Source: Nymphaea colorata (taxonomy: Eukaryota; Streptophyta; Magnoliopsida; Nymphaeales; Nymphaeaceae). From it: a DNA stretch of 64,000 nucleotides. The position numbers and the translations under genes are program-made. Position 1 is the stretch's first letter. Every line of letters starts with the position of its first letter. Below are positions 44,516 to 55,220 of this stretch, piece by piece. The stretch spans positions 496,001-560,000 of the forward strand of contig NW_022204508.1 in NCBI RefSeq assembly GCF_008831285.2, read 5' to 3'. Under the pieces are notes generated by a model that saw only the letters and a program-made list of their open reading frames with translations, had not been told where the DNA came from and did no database searches.

Positions 44516-45794
44516 TTGAAATGGTCAAGCGTTCAATATAGACCTGCAAGTAAGAATTGGAATCAGCCAACAATGTGCACACCTTATTTTCTGTCCAAGG
44601 TATTATGCTTGTGTGCCTCTACATCGTGTACACCAAGTAATGACAGATGGTGGGTGTGCTCAGTAGTAGAGGCATGGCCATATTCCCTTCCACCTATATA
44701 TAAGGCAAGGTCATGCAAAATGTCATGCAATTTGATGATCTTCAAATCAATTTCTTCAATCAAACACCGCCTTATCAAATCTTCAATGTATTGGTTTGTT
44801 GTTGCTTCAACATCTATGCCAACCTCAATCAATCCGTGTGCCACCCATTGCATGATCAATGTCTCCCTTTCAATCTCATAATCTTTGGATAAGTGCAGCA
44901 ATACACAAAACAACTCTCCAAATAACATGGCAAGTCATCGTAGCTCAGCATGAGACCAGGAAGAATATCGCCACCTATTTCAGTGGACGATGATGAGGCT
45001 GCAGCAGTCTTCCATTCCCATATCTTACTTTCCACGACGGACTTCCAGTCCTCCCTACTCATTTTCTTGGTGCGCATCATGGTCCCCACCATCTTAATCA
45101 CAAGTGGCAACCCACCACAGTTCTTTACTATTCCCTCTCCAACAAATTTGATCTTATGCATCACTGAATCTTCTTCTGCTTGGCCTTCTCTTAAAACCTC
45201 CTTCAGAAACAAGTACCAACTTTGGTGGAAACTAAATTCTTGTAATTCATGCATATAAAAAGCACCCATCCCCTCCGACACATATTTCTTTCTACTGATA
45301 ATCAAAATTTTGCTCCCCATAGCACCACCATCAATGTTCCCCTATCTCTTCCTCCCACCATTTTATTTCCCATACATCTTCTAGGACCAACAAAATTTTT
45401 TCCTTTGAGAGCTCGTTCAGTAATTGTGTGCATAAGTCAGTCAAGGAACAATCAGTGTTTTCTCCATAACTCTTGCACACTTCCCTTAGTATCTGCCGCA
45501 CCAAATCCTTATGGTTTGGCCTTTCCGAAAGACAAACCCACCACCTGCGTTCCACGAACTGTTGTTCAACTTCATTAAATACCATGTTTGCAAGAGTCAT
45601 TTTACCGATCCCTCCCTTTCCAACAATGGAGATAATAGAAGCACCACCCTTCTCAGTCTTACAACAAAAGTCATTCGACGAGAGCATTTCTACTAACACT
45701 TTTGTATCATTCTCCCTGCCTATGGGCAGTTGTACACCTATGTGATGGGTTGCCTCTTTGGAGTTGACATGTTCACCATGAACAGGGTCCTTAC

Positions 45795-46672
45795 CTATGT
45801 CACCAGGGTGCGGCAACCCTGGTGACGCACCCACACCCAACCCGCACCCTATTGTTTTCATAATAGGGCATAAGTTTCATGAGGTTCACAGCGGCCTTGC
45901 CGTCGGTGCGGGCAGCCTCTCAGAGGTTCTTGATAGACCAGATAATGGGGAACAGCACGGCACAGCAGCAGATGACATCAACGAGTAGGAAAACCTGCTT
46001 CCATGTGATCCAGTCCTGTGTGAACGGCCCGGTCTCATCGAGGACGATGTGTGCTATGTTGGCAACAACTTGGAGAGGGATCACGATCATCAGGACCTTC
46101 TTCTCCCTGTCCTGAAGGTAGGGTTTGAGGAAGGACCAGCAAGTGCCAATGAGGACGATGAGGGTGAGGAGGGTGCCCTTATCTGCAGATCGGCAGTCAG
46201 GTTTGACGAAGCCGAGAAATTCCTTCACTCTTGATCGAAATCTTGATGCCAATGCGACCGATGTCAATTGCCGATGGAAAAACGGCATCGGTTCGGTCAC
46301 AGATAGGAAGGAACAGAGACGGAGGGGGAAAGGGCAAAGACGAGAGGCAGATTTCGCGAGGAGTGGTTTCGACCCTTTTCCCCTCTTTTATCTCGCTCTC
46401 TCTCTCTTTCGACTTTCTCCTTTTCCGACTTCTACCACTGACCGACGATGGAAGGAACCGTCGAGGCGACGCTACGACCGGTGCATTGGGAAAGGCATGC
46501 TTTCGGGTATGGATTCGAGTGCAACGGCCTTTCCATCAGTAATATATTATAATAATAAATTAATAATAATAATAAATACCTTCACTGCACTGTAATTTTT
46601 TGAGATGTATTCCACCGGCACCCACATCCGCACCCGCATCGGCAACCCACACCCGGTGAAACAGTGACATAG
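45795..46672. mobile_element. Non-autonomous TIR transposon carrying a captured gene fragment
   Basis: 878 bp bounded by inverted CTATGTCAC ends and flanked by GTCCTTAC direct repeats (45787-45794 and 46673-46680). The repeat is extendable to 10 bp, GGTCCTTACC, because of overlap with the ends. Subterminal GC-rich text (ggtgcggcaaccctgg; gcacccgcatcggcaaccc) lies near both ends. Deleting the element plus one repeat rejoins the CNL-6 linker in frame (GGGKD followed by PVHGEH, as in CNL-4). An 8-bp duplication fits hAT; superfamily assignment is tentative. No transposase is present. Confidence 0.8.
45860..46200 (-). pseudogene. Captured fragment of a CAND6/7-like lung seven-transmembrane receptor gene
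   Basis: On the reverse strand, GTLLTLIVLIGTCWSFLKP, LQDREKKVLMIVIPLQVVAN, DETGPF.QDWITWKQVF and CCCAVLFPIIWSIKNL match the transmembrane region of the plant GPCR-like CAND6/CAND7 family (PF06814). A TGA replaces the Arg codon after SIKNL, and the family text resumes as EAARTDGKAAVNLMKL. The match begins right after a ctgcag acceptor-like site, so the fragment was copied from genomic DNA with an intron edge. It is about 110 residues of a ~440-residue protein. The sequence 46200-46540 upstream inside the transposon is unidentified. Confidence 0.78.
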
Positions 46673-47259
46673 GTCCTTACCACCCCCCTTTGGTGTTGTT
46701 TTGAGCCTATCCACCATGTCCCAATCTTTCTTTATTTTATCAAGCCTTTCATTGATTTCCTTGATTTTGTTACCAACGAAAAGAAACATCTTCGTAATGG
46801 GAAGAGAGCGCTGTGGTCAAAGATCGCTTCCATACCAGATCCCCCTTGCTGGCCTCAATTTTGCTTTGATATCCTTCGATGATGTCCTCGGCATCATAAA
46901 GAACATCGTTGAGCTCAAACTCTAGTTCTCTGTTCCACTCCTTGCTGAAAAAGCACTCGATCAGCATCTTTGATGGCCTTTTGGATGATTTTCAGGATCC
47001 TTTGGAGCTTCTTCAGATCATCTTTGGCATTCAAGATGTAGCCTTTTGTCCCTTTCAACAAATTGGTTGCAGTAGAAATGGCTGTTTGCACAAGAGCATC
47101 TATTACTGCCCCACTCCTGCAACCCCACTCCCAGTCTCTCGGTAGATTGAAGGGCAGAGGAAGAGAAGCAATTTTCAGAAGGATGCGAAGAAAATAGGCA
47201 AAAAACTGCACATAAAATTCAAATTGAGCAGGTGGGTCCATTTGATCACCACCATCACC

Positions 47260-48296
47260 ACATTATCCTCTTGCGAGTGGTAGAGCGCTAAAGTAATCAA
47301 GTTACAGAAGAAATTCGGCCCTCAATTCTGTCAGTTGTTACTCATTGGCTTCAGTCCTTTCACGCTGTTTCGTCAATTCCTTACACTGTATTCTTCGTCT
47401 CTTCCAGACTAGCTACGTTCATATTGATGCTTCTTTTCTCTCTCCAATTCATTATATTTTCTTCATTCACTTTAACTTTAATTCCCATCAATCGTGGCGT
47501 GATCAGTTATAATACTAGAATACATGAGAAAAATACTCATCGGCACATTTTTTATAGGTTGTGTTAAAGAAGAAATTCAATTTCTTAGTTTACTTGCTCC
47601 TAAATAAATCTGGTAGAAAAATCTCCAAAGCCAAGCCTTCTACAGCCCCTAGAGTTCCCCCTTTCGGACTTGTCAAATTTCATGTTAATCTTTTATTTCA
47701 TTGATTTTATTATGTAAAAATAATTTGCATATATGATCTGCAATCCAAATTTATTTAGCATAAAGTTCATACTGGACTCGGTTGCAAAAATACATATTGA
47801 ATCCAACAGCCATATCTTAACCTTTCTCATAATATTAAGATTCACATAAAGTAGTACGAGAGAGAGAGAGAGAGACAGAGAGAGAAAGAGACCAGAGGAT
47901 GATGCTTGAACCAAGTGGACAATTATATACATCTAAACGCAATGTTCAAAACATTTTTTTTCTACAACAATCTAACCTTTTAGATATTATCTTAAGAGTA
48001 TTTCAGTAGTTATTAGTTGACATCCTAAGTCTGAAGCCTTTGTACCCCATCCATAATGTCATTAATACACACACACGCACACCATACCACTTGGCTAAGG
48101 GATAAAGCCATACCTCTCAAATTTGTATTAAAAGATATTTTAAATAAAATGTGAACCTCCTAATATGTATATAATTAATACTAAGTTTATGAAAATCATG
48201 TTTCGGTTCAAGTTATTTTCATGAAAAAATTGTTCTTTTTTACAATGTTCAAAATTTTGATGTTACATTATTATCATCCAAAATATGATTAACTTA

Positions 48297-48333
<37 letters not shown>

Positions 48334-48640
48334 CGTGTGTGTGTGTGTTTGTGTGTGTGTGTGCATGTCTGTGTGCGTGTGTGTGTGTTTGTTTCTTACC
48401 AAATTTAAAATCATGTCTATAAGTTTAGATTGCGGAGAAAACTGGTTTTACGGCCTCCAGCAGAATAGAAATTGATCATTTTCATGACAGTGGTTGGGAG
48501 AACAACATTGATAAAAAAGTGATAAGGCACTTTTGTCATCTATTATTAGTTCATATATATATATATTGCACAAAGACACATCCATCCACCTAGGGGCCCA
48601 CATTCTTGTTTTTTAAATAAAAAGAGGAACACTAGATGCA
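47260..48640. other. Intergenic, no gene seen
   Basis: AT-rich sequence with a (GA)n tract (47859-47892) and a compound TA/TG array (48298-48391). No coding frame with family resemblance. Confidence 0.6.
48298..48391. repeat. (TA)n(TG)n microsatellite
   Basis: About 10 TA units followed by an interrupted TG array. Confidence 0.9.
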
Positions 48641-48648
48641 TGCTGGAC

Positions 48649-49408
48649 TAGGCCTGGGCATCTGGCCATGCCAGCCCACCCCGACAATTTTGTGCTGTTA
48701 GCTACCCGGGCTTGGACCCGGCCAGCCCGCTACCCCGCCCAACTATTAACGGGTCAGGCTGGACCCGGTACCAGGCCATGATAAGATTGCATGAGGCCTG
48801 GTCCATTTTTGCAGCCTCCGTGGCATCGCTTCTGCCAGACTGCCACTTCCTCCTGCACCTTTCCTCCACTGCTTCACGCTCCGATTGGACCGGCCAAACC
48901 CAACATGGTCTTCAACCACCGTCCTGCCTTCCCCATCTTATGAATGTCACCTGATTCAGCCCAACGGAGAACAATCATTCATGTCAGATTCATTCCAATG
49001 GAGAACAACCATCCACAAGAGAGAGAGAGGAGACTGGTGACAATGGAATCGATGAGTCCTCCAGCCGAGCAGTAGTAAGGTGGTGACAAATGGTTTGGAT
49101 TTGGAACAAGCGGCAACGAATTGGTGATGGCATGGTAGGCACGGCCGCGCGAGCCGGGAGGTGTGGTGATGGCGTTGCAGCCTGGTGAATGCCGAATGCG
49201 AAGGAAGAAAATGAAGACTTAAGCAAACTTTCAATTTTTGAAAGTTTGAAACCTTTACATAGGAAACAGACTTCAAAATGTATTTAAAAATTTAAAATAA
49301 AAAAATTGTTGGGCTTACCGGGCCCGCGGCAGGCTGCATGGAATGTCCGATACCTGGCCCGCAAAGTTACCGGGCCAGGCTGGGCCTGATCATGCAGACC
49401 CATGCCTA
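48649..49408. mobile_element. Non-autonomous hAT element
   Basis: A 760-bp element with ends TAGGCCTGGGCATC and (complement) TAGGCATGGGTCTGC, the usual end type of a common plant hAT group. GC-rich subterminal repeats carry cccggccagcccgc / gggcccgcggcagg. Flanks TGCTGGAC (48641-48648) and TGCTCGAC (49409-49416) agree at 7 of 8 bases. No transposase. Internal open frames (48956-49276, reverse) have no family resemblance I recognise. Confidence 0.75.
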
Positions 49409-49419
49409 TGCTCGACTCC

Positions 49420-51300
49420 CTCAATGGTGGCAATGACTCCTCTTCCTCCTCCCCCCAACGCAACTTTCTCTTTTTGCTTCGTTTTTTCTTTTTTTTTTTG
49501 AGGTAGGGGAGGTGATTTCCCAATGCACTGCATGTGTCAGAAGCTGGAGCATTCAAAAACTTGTCAACAAATATTTTTGTTTCTTTACCATTTCCAAGTT
49601 CAGTCACTTCAGTTTTGATCTTTTGCATTTATTTTTTCTTATCAAATGTCAAAGGTGGTAGTTGGATGATTCACTTATTTGGAGGTTGGCCTGATAATTC
49701 CCCACTATATATCTCTGCTTAGCTCATGTTAGTGGGTGCAGTATTTGTTCAGGAGAATTCATCTATCTCGATTGGTGCAACATCTCATATTAGTTTATTT
49801 GTTTCTCTTCAAATCATAACATAATCTTTAAGAAATGACTTTTGATTGGATTCAAATTTGGGTTCTGTTTTAACAAAATATCCCATCATATTCCGATTCA
49901 GGTTTCCTTTTGAATTCAATTTCAAACGAATTATCATATACCCAATTTATACGTTTTGAATATCTGTACATTATTAACATATCGTAATGTGGTTCTGGCT
50001 CTTGTATTTAAAAGTTGGATTCATGTGTGGATGTAAATCTAAAATAAAATTTGAATTTTGAATTTAAATCAAGTTTGAATGTGGTATGGCATGGATTTTT
50101 CTTCCTTCGTATTTAAATCCAAATTCAAATTGGAATTATGAATATCCAATAAATTTGATATGGTAACCTGAGATTTTATTTGAATCCAATCCTATAACAT
50201 TCATGTGTTACTGCAATTTATTTCTTTTCTTTTTCTCATTAACAAATTGTTTAGAGTCTTTGGTACTGAACCACATCAAGAAAGCTCCGCCAAAAATCCT
50301 ATTGAAGCTATCACATAGCTTTGTCGTTCATCAAAAATCCATAAACCTTCTATTTTATTGTAAACTTTTATTGCAGTGTGGCCAACAAAAGCTTACATGC
50401 TCATTCATTATCAAGGAAGGAAGTCAGATTCAAGATCGGTACCTTTTATCTGGTCAGGTTTAACATTAATACATACCTTACTATTAGTTTTAGACCACTA
50501 CTGATGATGGAGGGGCGTCTTCTCGTAATTGCCAAGATTAGATAGGATGCTTTCTTTATTATTTACGCATGCATACAAAGTTTTTTTGATAGTTTCAAAA
50601 GCATTTCAAACTCTTGAAATTAAAGGCTTTGGAGACTTGCTTAGACTATTTATTTATGAGCTTAAGTTTCTTTCTGACCTATGACAAATGTAATGAAGTT
50701 GTTATAATATTTAAATTATTTTCCAAACTCGTTAATCCTAGTTTCCATCCAAGAAAAGAGAATTTAAAAACTCAAAATCTCTCTTTTAATCTTTCTATTT
50801 CTCTTTCTCTCTCTGATTTCTCTCTCTTTTTAGATCTCTCTCTCTCTAAAATTTCTCTTCTCTATCTCTCCCTTCAGTTCTTTCTCTCTCTTTATTTTAC
50901 CTCTCTTTTATCTTTTATCTTTTTTCTTTTTAAACCCCCCCTCTCTTTCTCTCTCTCTCCACCCCTTTTAAACAAATGAAGGGTAGGACAATGGTTTGGT
51001 TAGGCAGCGTGTTACAGCCATGTCTTTAGTTTGATTCTTGGAGGGTTCTATCCTAATGGTATTGAGGAACAATGTTTATTTTGAGATTAGGGGTGCCATT
51101 AGGAGGTCAACTGGACTGGTTCCTGTCTCCTCCCCCACCCACCTTTTCTCCCCTCCTTCTAGATTTCTCACCCTTTTATCCCTCTCTCTCGGTCTCTCTC
51201 TCTGTCTCTATTTATATATTAAAATAAAAAAAAGCTCCTATTTTGCTTGTCCCAAAATAATTCGACTTCACCAAGGCCAATATAGGTGCAATACCCATGA
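49420..51300. other. Intergenic, no gene seen
   Basis: AT-rich. 49850-50180 has many degenerate ttcaaattt/aaatttgaa words. 50760-50960 is a long CT-rich tract, and 51180-51215 another. The open frames there reflect low complexity. Confidence 0.6.
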
Positions 51301-51318
51301 TCCTTATCATTGGGACTA

Positions 51319-52075
<757 letters not shown>

Positions 52076-52139
52076 TGCCCCCCTGATGCCTCCCCTCACT
52101 TGATCATCACTCCCCTCTCCCTTCCTCTCTCTCTCTCTA

Positions 52140-53530
52140 TCTTCTCTGACTTCTTGCCTTGCGTCGGTCCCAAGTCCCAACAATAGTCCTTTCTGAGACA
52201 GAGAAAAGAGAAAGGGAGGACGGGACTGAATGGTCCAAGACTGAGAAGAGTGAGGTTGGTATTTCCTTCATCTACCTCCCCCACGCCTCCACTGACTCCT
52301 CCATCATGGGCTTTTGATTATCGGAACAGCCTTTTCATTATCTGATCAACACCTAGAGAGAGCAAATATTACAAAAGTTTGCTCCTATTCTTAGAGAGAG
52401 AGAGAGAAATATTATTACAAAAATTTTGTCATCAAGAGGGAAAAAGAGTTAGAGAGAGAAAGAGGGCCTAAGATATCACCACATTAGTAGGTTCAAGAAC
52501 CCAACTCTCAACCACATTAGTAGTTTGAGAGAGAATTTGTAGTTTGATTTATCTTTCCCGAAGTATCCGAGCACATGAATATCATATGCTCAAGGAATTT
52601 CTAGTAGAAACTTTTGGTTATTGATATATAGCAGAGAAGTTAAAGATGTTAACTCAGACCTTTTTTGGTTTTGCAACCACGGTAGCTCATTTGATGTTAA
52701 AATCCACTTTTTTTTTCTAAAGTTGTTTGAACTAAAGGGTTGATTGACAGCAGACCAGCAAGGGCAAGAAACCCTCCCTTTGTATATAAAGCACTTATGA
52801 ACAGTTTACTTCTTACATGAATCTGATTTGGCCATTTTATAAGTGAGAAGGCTTTCATACAAATTATCAATATCTTGATTTATAGGATCAGATATGGAAT
52901 TATTTCAATACAACAGATTTTCATGACAATTTTCTTGGCTCCTGTATTCGATTGAATCATTGACAGAATCTCCTTCCTCATTTGGATCTACATCCGAGCA
53001 TTCTTGCTTTATCATATTACAAACAGTTCACATCCCTTTCAAATGTGTTCCCAACATTTCCCCAAGCCCAAGTCGCACTAGTGCTGGCATGGGTTCAAGC
53101 ATAGGTTTGGGTACCTGGGTAGGGAGGACACAACAATTTCAAAAAAATGATAATTGTGTTATGAATTTGCTAGTTTTAAATGTTTAAGATTTGTTGTTTT
53201 GCTTTTGTGTTGTGGGGGGTGCAGCTGGAAGCCCCTCCCTCTTTCCTCCAGCCCCACAGTTTGGGGCTTCTTTGTGACTTAAGTTCAAAGCAAGACACCC
53301 ATCAACTAAGCATGACACACCCACCATTTGTAGTTGAAGTGAATAGCACTCATGAGAATTGAGTTGACAATTGGCCCTTTGCTATACTGCCAGCCTGACC
53401 AGCTATGCTACCTATAAGAGCCCATTCACTATACACACACATATATATATATACATACATATATAGTATTTGATTGGCAATAAGTTGTCATCTTATATAT
53501 TTTACAGGGAACTTGCCACAATTAGTTTGT
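52140..53530. other. Intergenic, no gene seen
   Basis: Mixed-composition sequence with short CT/GA and TA tracts (52125-52145, 52390-52410, 53430-53465). No supportable coding region. Confidence 0.55.
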
Positions 53531-53539
53531 TACTTTTAG

Positions 53540-54040
53540 TCACTATGATTTTTTTCTACCTCAACCATGTTACTTCTAGCGACTATGATGTCATCTACAC
53601 AAATCATCAATGAGGATTTTATGGACATATCTAATTGTGACTCATGAACCCCAAGTGTGATGAGCAAGGACATGCCTTGTTAGCCTTTTTTTGACTTGGA
53701 CAATGCTTTATTGAGGCGATAAACATGATTGGAACCCATTAATCTTAAAACCATGTTGGTTGCATCATGAACTACCTTTTACTTTAGTATCTGTTGTGAG
53801 AAAGTATTGACACCTAATTCATGTAAAGATCTACCCTTCGAGATAGGCATGGTTGAGATCAATGGTTTTGTAGTTTGGTTAACAGTAGGACTATAAGTTT
53901 CATATTAGTAAGTCCCTTCTTGTGGGGATTATACCTTCTGCAAAGTGGGGAGACTTGTACTAAGCAATTGAGCCATCAGAGTTCCTCCCTATTAATCTAA
54001 ATATCCATCCACATCTAACATTATTATGTGAGCTGTTGGC
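53540..54040 (-). pseudogene. Old copia relic: reverse transcriptase
   Basis: On the reverse strand the text RNSDGSIA*YKSPHFAEG (54000-53940 region) corresponds to the copia RT motif KADGSIERYKARLVAKG. It is followed by LNHAYLEG, VYRLNKAL and, at about 53610-53590, VDDIIVARSN (YVDD catalytic box). Stops are frequent. With the protease relic at 60020-60520 this forms one element in protease-to-RT order, split by Copia-2. Confidence 0.7.
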
Positions 54041-54440
54041 TGGGACGAGCCCACAATTGATTTGTATAAAAAGACCCCAACTCTTCTTCCGTAGCTTGAG
54101 CGCTTTTAGGATTACATTTTGCTAAGATGAACTCTGAGTTCAACTTAACTTGTATTGACTTCACTAAGGAGACACAAAGGAAGACTATATTTGGATGGAA
54201 TTGGATGGAAAATAAGCACTTAATGCTCTTGTTTCATCCATAGATTGGTTAATCGTTTGGTGAGTTCAAATTAATTAGTTCTATTATTGTATGTCTTTTA
54301 CTAGATGGGTCTAAAGTCCAGTTCCACTTCATGATTTCCTTTCCTTTCTTCTTCTCTTGGTTGGCTGATGGGACATGGGGCTTCATGTACAAATAGGTGA
54401 TTCATGATACATTCTTGACCAAGCTATGGGTTGATGAAGA

Positions 54441-54445
54441 TAGAC
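54441..54445 (+). other. Copia-2 target-site duplication, left
   Basis: TAGAC directly before the 5' LTR; repeated at 59765-59769. Confidence 0.92.
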
Positions 54446-54694
54446 TGTTGATAGATTGTGGGTTTCGGGTCCGGATCCATACCCGACCCGCCTTGTAGCC
54501 CGTTTTGGGCTCTACTTAAGTCATGTAACCCTAATCCTTAAGAGTTAATGATAATCTTAAGAGAGAGAGAGTCTGGCTGCTAGTGGGCACCAACTCCTCC
54601 TCATTCGTGGTTTTTTCTCCCTCGTGTCGAGGGTTTTCCACGTTACATCGTGATCATTGCTTCTCTTCCTCTTCTTCTTGTTCGTATCTCTACA
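54446..54694 (+). repeat. Copia-2 5' LTR
   Basis: Starts TGTTGATAGATTGTGGG and ends ...ATCTCTACA. Contains an internal GAGAGAGAG tract (54560-54569). Short for a copia LTR. Confidence 0.95.
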
Positions 54695-54707
54695 TGGTAT
54701 CAGAGCC
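54695..54707 (+). other. Copia-2 primer-binding site
   Basis: TGGTATCAGAGCC, directly after the 5' LTR; initiator-Met tRNA type. Confidence 0.93.
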
Positions 54708-55220
54708 GTGAAGTTCCGGCGTTTCTGGTTGTCCTTTGCCCGTGTTAGAGGAGAATCGCCCGGCACTGTTCATCGTCTCGCCCGTGCCCGACGCTCGTGC
54801 CCGAGCGTCGTCTGTCGTCCCGCCGCCGTCTCCGCCCAGCGCCGCTCAGGATTCCGCCGTCTCCGCCTAGCGACAACCGGCCCAGCGACGCCCTGATTAG
54901 CGCCGCTCAGGAATCCGCTACTTCCGCCCAGCGACGCCCTACCCAGTGGCGTTCCCGTTCAGTCGCTTCCGCCGAGCGTCGGCCTGCCCAAACGATGACC
55001 TGTCCAGCGGCGGTCTTTTTCCGCCCAACGCCGTGTCCTTTTCCGGCGCCGTGCCACTCTGCCTGGTCTGTTTCTGCCCAGCGCCGCGCCGACTGCCTGG
55101 TCTGTTCCCACCCAGCGCCGCGCCGCTTTGCCTGGTTCCGTTTCCTGCTCTCTGTCCGTTTTTTGGTGTTGTATCGTGTGATTGCTTCCTGCTGCCCTTG
55201 CTGCCTACTGGTCTGTGATT

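Larger units (their letters stand above)
42120..47145 (-). pseudogene. CNL-6: full-length but multiply disrupted CNL, split by a transposon
   Basis: Order on the reverse strand: CC (47145-46690; ALVQTAISTATNLLKG, DAEDIIEGYQ), an 878-bp transposon (46672-45795) in the CC/NB-ARC linker, NB-ARC (45790-44590), an insertion/replacement (about 44515-43850) where the first LRRs should be, then LRRs to about 42120. P-loop is GKGGIGKMT (Thr to Met at the Mg-binding position), kinase-2 LVLEDVW (Asp to Glu), GLPL intact, MHD-equivalent LHD. Frameshifts of 1 bp lie near 46950, 45325, 44890, 44590, 43600, 43020 and 42250, and a TGA near 42733. The ATG expected at the CC start is missing. Most diverged CNL in the window. 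Confidence 0.85.

Noticed and set aside
47270-47310. tRNA-like A box (gagtggtagagcgc)
   Set aside because: No B box (GTTCGANNCC) and no cloverleaf follows within the needed distance.
48956-49276. Reverse frame of 106 codons inside the hAT element
   Set aside because: His/Leu/Pro-rich, no recognisable domain, overlapping alternative frames of similar length.
50614-50979. 121-codon frame rich in Ser/Leu/Phe
   Set aside because: Product of a long CT-rich tract.
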